64,000 nt of DNA from Candidatus Gastranaerophilales bacterium. Its GTDB lineage: Bacteria; Cyanobacteriota; Vampirovibrionia; Gastranaerophilales; Gastranaerophilaceae. Where the stretch lies: positions 1 through 64,000 of the forward strand of contig CALUUK010000003.1 in the NCBI GenBank assembly GCA_944323955.1, written 5' to 3'. The notes beneath the pieces are model-generated. The model was not told where the DNA came from and did no database searches. It was given only the letters and a program-made list of their open reading frames with translations. This document shows positions 1 to 10,500 of this stretch, piece by piece (positions within the stretch are counted from its first letter, which is position 1; the number at the start of each line of letters is the position of its first letter). Position numbers and translations under genes: made by a program.

Positions 1-4
1 TTAT

Positions 5-100
5 TTATCGGTTTCGCGCACCTACGGTGCTACCTCTCGTAAAACCAGACATTTAGTCTGCTTTTACTCGGCAGAGTTAAGCTGCGCTATATACCGATAA
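5..100. other. Cloverleaf-like inverted-repeat element, possible structured RNA
   Basis: An 8-bp closing stem (TTATCGGT at 5-12, ACCGATAA at 93-100) encloses three hairpins: GCACC-TAC-GGTGC at 18-30; a long arm with GTAAAA 39-44 pairing with TTTTAC 62-67 and CAGAC 46-50 pairing with GTCTG 56-60 across one C-C mismatch; and GCAG 71-74 with CTGC 82-85 around a 7-base loop. It is richer in G+C than the surrounding AT-rich DNA and has no reading frame of useful length on either strand. It could be a small structured RNA, a REP/MITE-like repeat or a recombination site. It lacks a tRNA T-loop. Strand is unknown because both strands fold alike. Confidence 0.5.
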
Positions 101-169
101 CATCTATAAATTATTTTATTACACAAATAAAAAAAATAAAGTACTTTTTTTTATTTCTCCGCATCTTAG

Positions 170-175
170 TATAAT
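170..175 (+). promoter_or_regulatory. -10 hexamer of the CDF-CorC gene
   Basis: A perfect TATAAT lies in a T-rich stretch about 60 bases before the ATG at 237. No good -35 is visible, only a T run near 147-152. A Shine-Dalgarno sequence AGGTGA lies just before the ATG. Confidence 0.5.
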
Positions 176-236
176 AGACTTTTTGCATTGTTTATTTTAT
201 AATTTAAGGGTTAGTTAACGCAAAACAAGGTGAAAG

Positions 237-2093
237 ATGGCATCAGACAGTATTCCTTCGCAGGAAAGTGCTCAGGCTAACAGCCAAAACATACAAGAAA
301 AAGAAAAAATTAATCTAAATTTCAGAGCAGTCGTACGTGCTTTTATTGCAAATATTTCAATTGCACTTATAAAATTTGCGGCAGGTATTCTTACGGGAAG
401 TTCGGCTATGTTCTCAGAAGCCGTCCACTCTGCTGTTGACTCATTTAACAGCATCTGTCTTATGATTGGCTTAAAAAGAGGCTCAAGACCCGCCGACGGA
501 GTTCATCCCTTCGGTCACGGACTTGAAACAAACATATGGACAATAATTGCCTGCATATTGATGTTCTTTGGTGCATTGGTATCATTTACAAGTGCTTATC
601 ATAAAATATTTATTAATACACACGGCGTTTCTGAATTATTAAATAATTACGGAATTCTCGCCGTAATACTGTCCTTAAGTATATTCTTTGAGTCATGGGC
701 TGTACACAGTGCGGTGAATGCGGTTATTGACGAATCGGGAATTAAACATACAAATCCCGTAATTGACTTTATTAAATCAATAAAATATGTACATAAAATT
801 AATACTCCGACAACAAAATATGTATGGTATGAAGATGTAGTAGCTCTTTTAGGTGTTGTCGTTGCTTTAATCGCTGTTACAATTTCAAAATTTTTCCTGC
901 CCGAAGAACTTGCGCATATACCGGACGGCGTTGCCTCCGGAATAATTGCTCTTATGCTCTTGTTCCTTGCAGGATACATGCTTAAAAATAATGTTAACCT
1001 CTTAACAGGTCTGTCGGCAGAACCGCAGGTTGAAGAAATTATTAAACAGATTACAGAAGATCTTCATTGCGTCAGCTGTGTTAAAGAGCTTAAAACAATG
1101 AACATGGGTACATCAGGTTTAATTGTTAATATAAAAATTGAAGTTGACCCTGAAATCCAGGTTAAAGAAGCAGATGACATAACAGAAATGGTTGAAAGAC
1201 GCATAAGAGAACAATTTAAGAATATTTCTCACGTCTCTGTTGAAATAGATACAAATGATGCGGAAGAAAATTGGGAAGATAAATTTGATAAAATTATTCA
1301 GGAAGGTGAAAAAATTGATGTTCTTGATGATAAAGAAGCTGATATGCTTTCAAATTTCTATTCGTTTGCCCAAACAGTCGTAAAAGAAATTATGGTTCCC
1401 AGACCCAAAGTTGTTTTTATTGATGCTGAAGATGATTTAAATACTTTAATTGACCTTATTATAGAGTCGGGACACACAAGAATTCCCGTCTATGAAGATA
1501 CCGTTGATAATCTAATCGGCGTTATTAATGCAAAAGACGCGCTGAGGGCTCTGAGAGACAAGAAAAACGAACAGGAAGGTTTTGAAATTAAATCCTTAGC
1601 CCGTGAGATTCTTATAATCCCTGAAAATAAATTTATAAGTGATTTATTAAATGATTTTACGACAACAAAAAATCAAATAGCTGCAATTGTTGATGAACAT
1701 GGCGGTATAGCAGGTATTGTAACGGTTGAAGACATTATTGAAGAAATCGTCGGTGAAATTTATGATGAATTTGATGAAGCACCCGTTCCCGAACTTATAA
1801 AAATAGATGATACAACCTTGAATGTTTCATCTCAAATTGATATTGAAGATATAAATAAAAGATTTGATTTGGATATTCCGAATGAAGATTTTCAAACTCT
1901 CGGCGGTTATGTTTTCGGTTTGATAGGGCGTGAACCCGAAATCGGAGATAAAGTTGAAGACAGAAATCTTTCTTTTGAAGTTATTGAACTTGACGGAATA
2001 AGAATATCAAGAGTAATCATGAAAAAAGATACACCGTTTATTGATACAACAGAACAGCCGCAAGAAGAGCAAATTCAAAATGAAACATTATAA
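237..2093 (+). CDS. Cation diffusion facilitator fused to a CorC-type CBS/transporter-associated module
   Basis: Residues about 30-260 form a CDF (SLC30-type) membrane domain. HxxxD (H64, D68) lies in the second helix, HPFGHG at 90-95 and YEDVVALLG at 198-206 in the fifth helix; this wording resembles the ZnT9-like CDF branch, where the usual fifth-helix His is absent. Residues about 264-340 resemble the cytoplasmic CDF dimer domain. From about 370 the protein becomes CorC-like: MVPRP at 387-391, two CBS motifs, DEHGG at 486-490, and a C-terminal CorC_HlyC domain to about 596. CorC modules normally follow a CNNM/DUF21 membrane domain and sense adenine nucleotides or Mg; here a different carrier takes that place. 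Likely an inner-membrane divalent cation exporter with nucleotide-gated control (inference). The stop overlaps era by 14 bases. Confidence 0.85.
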   Translation: MASDSIPSQESAQANSQNIQEKEKINLNFRAVVRAFIANISIALIKFAAGILTGSSAMFSEAVHSAVDSFNSICLMIGLKRGSRPADGVHPFGHGLETNIWTIIACILMFFGALVSFTSAYHKIFINTHGVSELLNNYGILAVILSLSIFFESWAVHSAVNAVIDESGIKHTNPVIDFIKSIKYVHKINTPTTKYVWYEDVVALLGVVVALIAVTISKFFLPEELAHIPDGVASGIIALMLLFLAGYMLKNNVNLLTGLSAEPQVEEIIKQITEDLHCVSCVKELKTMNMGTSGLIVNIKIEVDPEIQVKEADDITEMVERRIREQFKNISHVSVEIDTNDAEENWEDKFDKIIQEGEKIDVLDDKEADMLSNFYSFAQTVVKEIMVPRPKVVFIDAEDDLNTLIDLIIESGHTRIPVYEDTVDNLIGVINAKDALRALRDKKNEQEGFEIKSLAREILIIPENKFISDLLNDFTTTKNQIAAIVDEHGGIAGIVTVEDIIEEIVGEIYDEFDEAPVPELIKIDDTTLNVSSQIDIEDINKRFDLDIPNEDFQTLGGYVFGLIGREPEIGDKVEDRNLSFEVIELDGIRISRVIMKKDTPFIDTTEQPQEEQIQNETL

Positions 2094-2967
2094 ATTCGGC
2101 TATGTTGCAATTATAGGACGCCCAAATGTAGGGAAATCCACAATATTAAACCGTCTAATAGGGCAAAAAATTGCAATTACAACAAATAAAGCACAAACAA
2201 CAAGACGCAGAATCAACGGTATTTTAACAACAGACGATGCCCAGATAGTTTTTGTTGACACACCCGGTATTCATAAGCCTGTTGATAAATTGGGTGAATG
2301 TCTTGTTGATGAAGCAAAAAGCGCAATACCCGATGTTGATCTGGTTTTATTTGTTGTTGACGGTTCAACTTCTGCCGGCAGAGGCGACAGGTGGATTGTT
2401 GAAAATGTTTTAAAAGACTACAAAGGTCAAATAATTATTGTTTCCAACAAATATGATATGCTAAAAAATCAGCAAAAACGCGAAGAAAATCTTTTAACTT
2501 ATAAAACTCTTTTTACGCAAAATTACCCAACTGTTAAAATTTCCGCCAAAACAGGCAGAAATTTTGATACTTTAATATCAAACATAATAAGAAAACTGCC
2601 TGTCGGAGAAAAAATATATGATGAAGAGCAAATAACCGATGAAACAATGCGCAATATCGCACGCGAGCTAATCAGAGAAAAAATATTATTATATACTCAC
2701 GATGAAGTTCCCCACAGCGTCGCAGTTATAATTGAGAAATACGAGGAAAAAGAAAATATCGACAGAATTGAAGCACAAATTATAGTTGAACATGAAACTC
2801 AAAAAGGAATTTTAATCGGGAAAAATGCTTCAATGCTTAAAAAAATCGGCACAGAAGCACGGAAAGAACTGGAATTCACGGCAGACAAAAAAGTATATCT
2901 TGATTTACAGGTAAAAGTAATCAAAGACTGGCGCAAAAAAAACAAAGACATGGATAAAATGTACTAG
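2080..2967 (+). CDS. era: GTPase Era
   Basis: Ras-like GTPase with a C-terminal KH domain that binds the 3' end of 16S rRNA during 30S maturation. All G motifs are visible: GRPNVGKS near the N-terminus, DTPG, NKYD and SAK, then a KH-type segment ending with KVIKDWRKK. The start is the ATG at 2080, inside the end of the upstream transporter gene, because GRPNVGKS then sits at the usual distance from the N-terminus; a TTG at 2041 in frame would add 13 atypical residues. The 14-base overlap suggests translational coupling with the CDF-CorC gene. Length (295 aa) is normal for Era. Confidence 0.95.
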   Translation: MKHYKFGYVAIIGRPNVGKSTILNRLIGQKIAITTNKAQTTRRRINGILTTDDAQIVFVDTPGIHKPVDKLGECLVDEAKSAIPDVDLVLFVVDGSTSAGRGDRWIVENVLKDYKGQIIIVSNKYDMLKNQQKREENLLTYKTLFTQNYPTVKISAKTGRNFDTLISNIIRKLPVGEKIYDEEQITDETMRNIARELIREKILLYTHDEVPHSVAVIIEKYEEKENIDRIEAQIIVEHETQKGILIGKNASMLKKIGTEARKELEFTADKKVYLDLQVKVIKDWRKKNKDMDKMY

Positions 2968-2989
2968 TTTGCTTTTGTTTTTACTGTTT

Positions 2990-4624
2990 TTACACTTTTG
3001 AAAGCTGTTTATTTCGGGCTTCAAATCTGTTATTTGCGGCTTCGATTAAACCCATAAATAACGGATGAGCATGTTCCGGCCGGGATTTAAACTCAGGATG
3101 GAACTGACAAGCCACAAACCAGTCATTTTGAGGAAGTTCAACCATTTCGCAAAGCATTCCGTCAGGTGATAAGCCCGAAAATACAAGCCCCGCATCCGCT
3201 ATTTGTTTACGATACTCATTATTTACTTCATATCTGTGTCTGTGTCTTTCAAAAATAACATTTGAACCGTAAGCCGCTTCGGCCTTTGTACCTTTTGAAA
3301 TATGACACTCGTATTTCCCGAGTCTCATCGTTCCGCCGTATCCTTCAACATGTTTTTGCTCTGTCATTAAATCAATAACAGGATGCGGGGTATTTTCATT
3401 AAATTCCATTGAATTTGCATCTTTTAAACCGACTACATTTCTTGCATATTCAATAACGGCACACTGCATACCCAGGCAAAGCCCGAGGAAAGGTAAATTA
3501 TTTTCTCTGGCATATCTGATTACATTTAGTTTTCCCTCGATACCTCTTATACCGAAACCGCCCGGAACAACGAGTCCGTCTACATCACAAAGCGCTTCTT
3601 TTGCTTTTTCAAATTCAACACAATCTTCCGAATTAATCCATTTAATATCAATTTGTGCATCTTTTTGATACCCTGCATGTTTTAAAGATTCCACAACTGA
3701 AATATAGGCATCAGACAGTTTTGTATATTTACCTGCAATTGCTATTTTAATAGTTTTTTGCGGATTTTTTATTTTATACACGAGATTTTTCCATGCTTCC
3801 AGATCAGGTTTTTGATCCTGAACAAAGAGTCTTTGGAGAACAACGCCGGCAAGATTTTGTTCTTCTAATGCAAGCGGAACTTCATAAATACTTTTCATAT
3901 CACGGCATTCAATAACGGCATCTTTCGGCACCGAGCAGAAAAGAGCTAATTTCTCTTTTTCTTTTTTAGGTATAGGTTTAGCGGTTCTGCAAACCAATAT
4001 TTCAGGCTGAATACCGTAGCTTCTAAGGTTTGTTACACTGTGCTGCGAAGGTTTTGTTTTAAGTTCACCCGAAGTAGGCAGATACGGAAGCAAAGTAACG
4101 TGGATTGAAAGACTGTTTCCAAAACCCGCTTCGCTTCTAAATTGTCTTATTGATTCAATAAACGGCAAACTTTCAATATCACCTATTGTTCCTCCGATTT
4201 CAGCAATTAAGAAATCGGGTTTAAACTGCTGTGTTGCTTTTTTTATTCTTGATTTAATTTCATTTGTTATATGAGGAATAGTTTGAACGGTTGCACCGAG
4301 ATAATCCCCATGACGTTCTTTATTTATAACGGTTTGATAAATACTTCCGGACGTAACATTGTTAATCTGTCCGAGATTTGTATCAGTAAATCTTTCATAA
4401 TGTCCCAGATCCAAATCAGTTTCAGCTCCGTCATCGGTAACAAAAACTTCACCATGCTGAAACGGGCTCATTGTCCCGGGGTCTACGTTAATATAAGGGT
4501 CAAATTTTTGGATAACAACACTAAACCCCCTTGCTTTGAGCAGCCTCCCCAAAGATGCCGCAACAATCCCCTTACCAAGTGAAGATACAACACCGCCTGT
4601 TACAAATATATATTTAGTACTCAT
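2990..4624 (-). CDS. pyrG: CTP synthase
   Basis: Makes CTP from UTP, ATP and glutamine. The N-terminus reads [17 protein letters not shown], the family's synthetase P-loop, and the C-terminal class I glutaminase domain shows GLCLGMQ with the catalytic Cys and FHPEF with the catalytic His and Glu. The ATG at 4624 is preferred over the TTG one codon upstream because GAGG lies at a good distance before it. Full length (544 aa). It follows gatC after 15 bases on the same strand and converges on era, leaving only about 20 bases between the two stops. Confidence 0.97.
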   Translation of the reverse strand: MSTKYIFVTGGVVSSLGKGIVAASLGRLLKARGFSVVIQKFDPYINVDPGTMSPFQHGEVFVTDDGAETDLDLGHYERFTDTNLGQINNVTSGSIYQTVINKERHGDYLGATVQTIPHITNEIKSRIKKATQQFKPDFLIAEIGGTIGDIESLPFIESIRQFRSEAGFGNSLSIHVTLLPYLPTSGELKTKPSQHSVTNLRSYGIQPEILVCRTAKPIPKKEKEKLALFCSVPKDAVIECRDMKSIYEVPLALEEQNLAGVVLQRLFVQDQKPDLEAWKNLVYKIKNPQKTIKIAIAGKYTKLSDAYISVVESLKHAGYQKDAQIDIKWINSEDCVEFEKAKEALCDVDGLVVPGGFGIRGIEGKLNVIRYARENNLPFLGLCLGMQCAVIEYARNVVGLKDANSMEFNENTPHPVIDLMTEQKHVEGYGGTMRLGKYECHISKGTKAEAAYGSNVIFERHRHRYEVNNEYRKQIADAGLVFSGLSPDGMLCEMVELPQNDWFVACQFHPEFKSRPEHAHPLFMGLIEAANNRFEARNKQLSKV

Positions 4625-4639
4625 CAATACCTCAATTTT

Positions 4640-4921
4640 CTAGTTAATTTTCGGAACTCTGAAAAATCCGTCTTCTTCAAACGGCGCATTTGCCATTAAT
4701 TCTTCTTTTGTTTGTTCGTATTTAACTTCATCTTCTCTCATGACGTTATAAACCGGAATCGGATGAGGCATAGGTTCAACACCCGTTGTATCAACTTCAT
4801 TCATTTGTTCGACATACTTTATTATCTCATCCAACTGCTTAGAATATTTTTCAATTTCTTCTTCCGTAAGCTCAAGTCTTGCAAGTTTTGCAACGTGTTT
4901 TACGTCTTCTTTTCCTATCAT
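4640..4921 (-). CDS. gatC: Asp/Glu-tRNA amidotransferase subunit GatC
   Basis: Small helical subunit that stabilises GatA in the GatCAB complex, which converts Glu-tRNA(Gln) or Asp-tRNA(Asn) to the amidated form. The 93-residue protein has the family's layout: VKHVAKLARLELTEEE at the start, then EPMPHPI, LREDEV-like MREDEV, and the C-terminal FFRVPKIN. A GGAG lies before the ATG. gatA and gatB are not in the window, which is common when gat genes are scattered. It is first in a two-gene unit with pyrG. Confidence 0.93.
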   Translation of the reverse strand: MIGKEDVKHVAKLARLELTEEEIEKYSKQLDEIIKYVEQMNEVDTTGVEPMPHPIPVYNVMREDEVKYEQTKEELMANAPFEEDGFFRVPKIN

Positions 4922-4979
4922 GTCTTTTCTCCAAAAATCTTATTAAAATTTTAGCATAAGAATGTATTTTTTACACATT

Positions 4980-4985
4980 TATAAT
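4980..4985 (+). promoter_or_regulatory. -10 hexamer of the membrane protein gene at 5014
   Basis: A perfect TATAAT lies 28 bases before the ATG, followed by AAGGAG at 4998-5003 as Shine-Dalgarno. The region between this gene and gatC is a 92-base divergent promoter region; a TAAAAT on the minus strand could serve gatC. Confidence 0.5.
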
Positions 4986-5013
4986 AGGATATATAAAAAG
5001 GAGTCTGTTTAAG

Positions 5014-6486
5014 ATGGAAAATGAAAATGTATTTTTAAAGCATAAATTGCTTATAGGGCTGTTTTTTATATCCTTTTTTACTTTTGTATTTTTTCATTGT
5101 AAATACTCTCTCGGCTTGTATTTTGATATTCCTGCAATGATGCTCGGAAATATATCACAGGATGATTCTTTCTCAAAATTTATTATATTTCCTGACCAAA
5201 ATATCAGATATTTTACCAACTTTCTTGTAGCAATTCCTTTTAATATATCAATGGTATTTTTAAAAAACACATCCGCAATCAATATTTTGAAGGCTTTTTC
5301 TCTATCGTACCTGACGGTTCATTTTTTTGGGTTATTGATAAATTATCTTATTGCTCTAAGAACAAAAAGGTATGATATAGCTGCAATATGTTTTGCATTT
5401 TACACATTTTTTTCGGTTCAAAATCTTATCTGGACCTGCAGAGAAGTACATATCGCAATATTCTTTTATTTTGCGCTGCTGTCATATTTTCTTTCCAAAA
5501 CAAAATTGGGATTAAAAGACTTACTGCCGATTATGCTCATAATAATTTATCTTTTTGAATCCTTTGAAATAACAATGGTGTTTGGTTTAATAATTTTCAT
5601 ATTTTCAATTCTGTATACAAATAAAACCCGCGAAGAAATAAACCGCTGGCACAAAGTCTTAATCGGGATGTCAGGATTATTAATGTTTTTATACATCCCC
5701 ATAAAAACTTTATTTATGTCTTTATCCGGACATATGAATTTATCAGAAGGAACAAATGAATGGCTTACGGCAGCAAAAATAACCATTGAAAATATTTTTA
5801 CAACAAATTCTTTAATAACAATTTTTGCTCTTATTTCTTTTTTGTATATTCTTTTTCAAAAACAAAATCTTGGGAAAAAAGGTACAACAATAATTGTTTC
5901 TGCCGCAATATGTTTAATTTTTCTGCTATGGAAAATAACGGGATTTATTCCGCGTCCGATGACGGAACTTCAAAATTACAGTTTCGTATTCTGGTTTATT
6001 TTCCCTGCAGTTCTGACAATATTAATGATTGATTACAATAAAAAACAGATAAACCCGGTTTTTATATCAAACCTTATTGTGATTTCATGTATCACAGGGG
6101 TTATAGGATTATGCTGGCAGATAAATACCTGTTTTGAATTTAACAAATATATATCCTACCTGAAAAAATTAATCTCCGAAAAACAAGAAACAATTATAAC
6201 AATTCCGAAAGAAGACTTTGAAAATCATAGTTTTTTAAGTTTTAACACCTGCTTCGGAACGATGCACAAATCCGTTTTTCTTTCGGACGAATATGTCATA
6301 AAAAAACTTATTGTGCCTTCAAAAGAATATCCCGACTACACACAATATTGTATGACAGGGAAAGAACATAATTTTTATGATGCTGAAAATGATTTTCTTT
6401 ATATACAAACCTCGCCGCTAAGAATAAAAAACAAATACTGGGATATATCCGAAATAAAAGACCATATTGAAGAAATCAATAATTAA
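5014..6486 (+). CDS. Polytopic inner-membrane protein of unknown function, GT-C-like topology
   Basis: The 490-residue protein has about ten hydrophobic helices, beginning at residues 10-30, with a large loop after the first helix and a soluble tail of roughly 110 residues at the C-terminus. This layout resembles GT-C glycosyltransferases and related O-antigen membrane proteins, but I see no diagnostic motif, so no activity is claimed. The start has AAGGAG at 4998-5003. The 3' end overlaps the convergent radical SAM gene by 11 bases. Neighbours (radical SAM protein, SGNH-like protein) would fit modification of a cell-surface polymer, but this is only a guess from context. Confidence 0.7.
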   Translation: MENENVFLKHKLLIGLFFISFFTFVFFHCKYSLGLYFDIPAMMLGNISQDDSFSKFIIFPDQNIRYFTNFLVAIPFNISMVFLKNTSAINILKAFSLSYLTVHFFGLLINYLIALRTKRYDIAAICFAFYTFFSVQNLIWTCREVHIAIFFYFALLSYFLSKTKLGLKDLLPIMLIIIYLFESFEITMVFGLIIFIFSILYTNKTREEINRWHKVLIGMSGLLMFLYIPIKTLFMSLSGHMNLSEGTNEWLTAAKITIENIFTTNSLITIFALISFLYILFQKQNLGKKGTTIIVSAAICLIFLLWKITGFIPRPMTELQNYSFVFWFIFPAVLTILMIDYNKKQINPVFISNLIVISCITGVIGLCWQINTCFEFNKYISYLKKLISEKQETIITIPKEDFENHSFLSFNTCFGTMHKSVFLSDEYVIKKLIVPSKEYPDYTQYCMTGKEHNFYDAENDFLYIQTSPLRIKNKYWDISEIKDHIEEINN

Positions 6487-7513
6487 TATTCTGCTTTAAG
6501 TTTTCCCATTGGATTTTATTAAATTCGCGGCTGAAATCATCAGGGTCAAAATTCGTCACTTTTTCGAATTTTCTGTTCTGCTTCGCATACTTTGCGGAAT
6601 CATACAGGTCATATTCCATGTTATTTTTTAATGCAAAATTCTCCATATAATCCATAAGCATGTAAACATGCGGTGAAATATTGTTCATATTTGTATTTGC
6701 ATAAGTATATTCAACATCGACAATTATACTTTTTATATCAATCTTTTTTAATTTATTCAGGAATTCATCTATTTCTATCAAATTATCATTTACCCCCGGG
6801 ATAATGATATATTTGACTTTAACAAGATTTTGAAATTCCGCTTTAAGATTTCTTCTGTAATGTTTAATATTACGCCAAACCTCCCGGGACTTATCAACCC
6901 GTTTTACGGATTTATAAACTTCTTCTGAAGCAGAATCAGGAGAAATAACAACACTAACGGCGCCTTTTTTAAGTCCTTCTCTTATTGCACGGCTGAATAA
7001 AATACCGGATGAGTGTATTCTGACTTTAGAACCTTGTTTTAAAAAGAGTTTTAACAAATTTTCAAACTCGCTTAGTATAGTAGGTTCTCCGCCCTGGAAA
7101 GTTATTTCACCGTTATTTCTGAATTTTCCGAGTTTTATCAGTTCTTTTACCGCATTTAAAACATTATTTTTTGTTTTCGGTTTATTTCTTTGCACCCCGC
7201 AATATATGCAATTAGAATTACATTGACTCCAATGATCAAAATTAATATATGAAATATAATCCTCATCATCCCAATCTTCTTCTCTCAAATTGTAGCAGCC
7301 TTCACAGGAGGGCAAATCTCTTTTGTTTTTTTGATGTGTACGATGATTTTTTTTAACAAAAAAGACATGTTCCCAGTCAATTTTCCCGTTTTCATATTTA
7401 TATTCAACCATCAGCTGGCCTTTATTAAACTCGCGGGATAAACAGCAAGCCTTTACCGTATCAACGTCTATTGATATACCATGCTCAATAAGATGACAAC
7501 TTTTATATTTCAT
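6476..7513 (-). CDS. Radical SAM protein of unknown substrate
   Basis: The 4Fe-4S/SAM cluster motif is present as CNSNCIYC (CxxxCxxC), followed by FQGGEPT, the family's GGEP loop. Extra cysteines occur upstream (KACC and SCEGCYN), which could bind a second cluster or zinc. The ATG at 7513 is chosen because GGAGAG sits four bases before it; the longer frame that begins at 7606 would overlap the start of the SNF2 gene and contain its promoter. The downstream end overlaps the membrane protein gene tail to tail. The substrate cannot be read from sequence; anaerobic enzymes of this type modify peptides, sugars or cofactors. Confidence 0.85.
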   Translation of the reverse strand: MKYKSCHLIEHGISIDVDTVKACCLSREFNKGQLMVEYKYENGKIDWEHVFFVKKNHRTHQKNKRDLPSCEGCYNLREEDWDDEDYISYINFDHWSQCNSNCIYCGVQRNKPKTKNNVLNAVKELIKLGKFRNNGEITFQGGEPTILSEFENLLKLFLKQGSKVRIHSSGILFSRAIREGLKKGAVSVVISPDSASEEVYKSVKRVDKSREVWRNIKHYRRNLKAEFQNLVKVKYIIIPGVNDNLIEIDEFLNKLKKIDIKSIIVDVEYTYANTNMNNISPHVYMLMDYMENFALKNNMEYDLYDSAKYAKQNRKFEKVTNFDPDDFSREFNKIQWENLKQNINY

Positions 7514-7564
7514 AATCTCTCCGAAAGATATTTTATCATACTTATGAAATAATTTTTTTTTGTG

Positions 7565-7570
7565 TATAAT
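7565..7570 (+). promoter_or_regulatory. -10 hexamer of the SNF2 helicase gene
   Basis: A perfect TATAAT lies 29 bases before the ATG at 7600, with AAGGG as Shine-Dalgarno between them. It lies in the 86-base gap that remains when the radical SAM gene is started at 7513. Confidence 0.5.
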
Positions 7571-7599
7571 ATCATCATAGTTCAGTTTAAGGGATTTAT

Positions 7600-10500
7600 A
7601 TGACATCCGAAGCCGTTATGGATAACAAGTTCGCATTTTCGTTTAAAAAGAATAATATAGATGAAATGTTCCACAATCTTACGGAAAATCCGCTGGGTTG
7701 TGAAAAAAAAGATTTCAGATTAATGCTCAGCACCATTTATCAACTCGTGGAAGATGAGTTTGCAACAACATTTCAGGCATCAAGCAATCCGATAAAAAAT
7801 ACCCGTTTTTGGATTATAAAACAAGATAAAGGATTTGAAGTTTTTGTAACACCGACCAATAATTTTGACTTTTATTTAAAATCAAAAGGTTCAATGTACA
7901 GATTTTCTTCCTGCGCTTATGAAATTGAAGAAAACGGCGAAAAAGTCGATAAAATCGGATATAAAATTCCGCTGGAACTTATTTGGGAATATCTTTCAGG
8001 ATTTGATCATGTTGTGCAAAATGAAAATATAACTGAATCTTTCAGAATTTTAAATATATTGACCCAGTTTGTGAAAAAAACTGTTGAGAAACTGTATTTT
8101 CTTCCGAAAGTTAACAAAACAGACAAATTTTTCAATATCTCATACGAAATGTTTGCAATAAACGAATTTTTGCAGGAGTCGCTGGATGAAGTATACTCTC
8201 TTGATTTTAAGGAAATATCAGACGTTAAAAACATAGCTGACATTTTAATTGAAAATTATCTGAATTATGTAATATTTCAGTTTTTAAAATTCAAATCATA
8301 CAAATTTAAAGATATTATTTCCTCGGTTTATTTTTTAAAACCCGCAAACAGCAAAAGATATATCCGTTCTCTGGATTTGGCGGAAGCAATTGATGAATGG
8401 CTCGACGAAATATATATAGGTAAATATCCGGTAAGTCCGCAGCTGGATATAGAAAAAATTGATGAAGATAAATTTGTTCTGACAATATCAGTAACGGCAA
8501 ATGATAAAACACTTGCCGAAAAAGAACCGAAAAAAGAACTTCTGGATATATATAAAGAAGGTACGTACTGGGGATATCAAAATTCTTATCTCGTTAATAT
8601 AGTTGAAAAGCAGCTGAACTATGCTATTCGCTATTATAAAGAACTTGAGGTTCTTTTTGAAGATGAAGACAATCTTAAAATGTACCTGTCTTTAAACGAT
8701 GTATACAAACTTATGGTGCATACCGCTTATTACCTTAATAAAGCAGGCATAAATATTAATTTCCCGCCGAATTTCGGAAACATTATCGTACCGAGAGCCT
8801 CTATCAATGCAAAAATTAAAGCCTCAAGAGAACAAGATGTTGCAGACATACTTAACGGTAAAGGCGGAAATATAAGTTTGGCGGGTATCTTTGACTTCTC
8901 ATTCAAAGTATCTATCGGAGATGAAAAAATTTCCGTAGAAGAGTTTGAAAAACTTATCAAAGATGCTAACGGAATTATTGAATTTAAAAATAAATATATT
9001 CTTATCGATCAGGCGGAAGCACAATCCATAATAAACAAACTCAAAGCGCCCAAAATAGACAAAATCACCAGAATGGAAATGCTTCACGCCGCATTTTCGG
9101 GACATTTAAATGAATATGAATTTGATTATGACGAAGCCTTTGCAAATATAATAAAAGATGTCGGAAAAAGCGTTGAAGTTACCGTACCCGAAACCCTGAA
9201 CGGGGAATTGCGTCCTTATCAGGTCGGAGGCTTAAAATGGTTATATACAAACACAACAAAAGGGTTTGGTTCATGCATCGCGGATGATATGGGACTTGGT
9301 AAAACCATTCAGGTTATAAGTTTAATACTAAAATTGAAAGAAGAAAATAAACTCAAAGCTCCTGTTCTGGTTATATGCCCCACAACGCTTATGGGAAACT
9401 GGATAAAAGAATTAAGAATGTTTGCTCCTACATTAAAAGCCACAGCATATCACGGAGCTGAGCGCGAACTTGATTTAAAATCAGATGTAATAATAACAAC
9501 ATTTGCAATTTTAAGAATAGATATTGAAGAAGTCAAAAAGACAACATGGGGAATGGTTGTTGTTGATGAAGCACAAAATATAAAAAATCCAGATACCTCT
9601 CAAACAACTGCTGTTAAATCCTTAAAGTCGGATATTAAGATAGCAATGACAGGTACTCCGGTGGAAAATAAATTAACCGAACTCTGGAGTATATTTGACT
9701 TTATTAATAAAGGATATTTGGGTTCAATAAGAGACTTTCAAAAATGCTATGCTATTCCAATTGAAAGATTTAAACAATATGAACAGGCCGATAAACTTAA
9801 ATTGTCTATATCTCCTTTTGTTTTAAGACGACTTAAAACAGATAAAACCATTATTGATGACCTGCCTGAAAAAATGGTGCTTGACGAATACTGTTATCTC
9901 ACAAAAACGCAGGCAGCTTTATATGAAAAAACACTAAACTCATTAATGACCGACATTTCAAATCAAAAAGGTATAAACAGAAGAGGCGTCATTTTTAAAC
10001 TTATAACCGCATTAAAACAAATCTGCAATCATCCGTTCCAATACTTAAAATACGGTGAAATGACAAAGGATGTTTCGGGAAAAACAGAAAAATTTATCTC
10101 TTTGCTGTCGCAAATATTACAAAATGACGAGAAAGTAATAGCATTTACCCAATATAAAGAAATGGGAAACATACTTACAACAATAATTCAAAATGAACTA
10201 AATATTTCCCCTTTGTTTTTCCATGGGTCTTTAAATACTGCTCAGCGCCAGAATATGCTTCAGGAATTTGAATCAAATCCGGAACAGAAAATAATGCTGT
10301 TATCGCTTAAAGCCGGAGGAACAGGGCTAAATCTTACATCAGCAACAAATGTAATTCATTATGATTTATGGTGGAACCCTGCCGTTGAAGAACAGGCAAC
10401 CGACAGAAGCTATCGTATAGGACAAGATAAGAATGTAATGGTTCACAGACTTATAACTATAGGTACATTTGAAGAAAAAATTGATGAAATGATAAAACAG

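Noticed and set aside
5-100. A tRNA or tmRNA fragment
   Set aside because: It has cloverleaf-like arms but no TTC-type T-loop, no acceptor end and no plausible anticodon loop.
7514-7606. Overlapping divergent start codons of the radical SAM and SNF2 genes
   Set aside because: A GGAGAG four bases before the ATG at 7513 gives a better start for the radical SAM gene and frees an 86-base promoter region.
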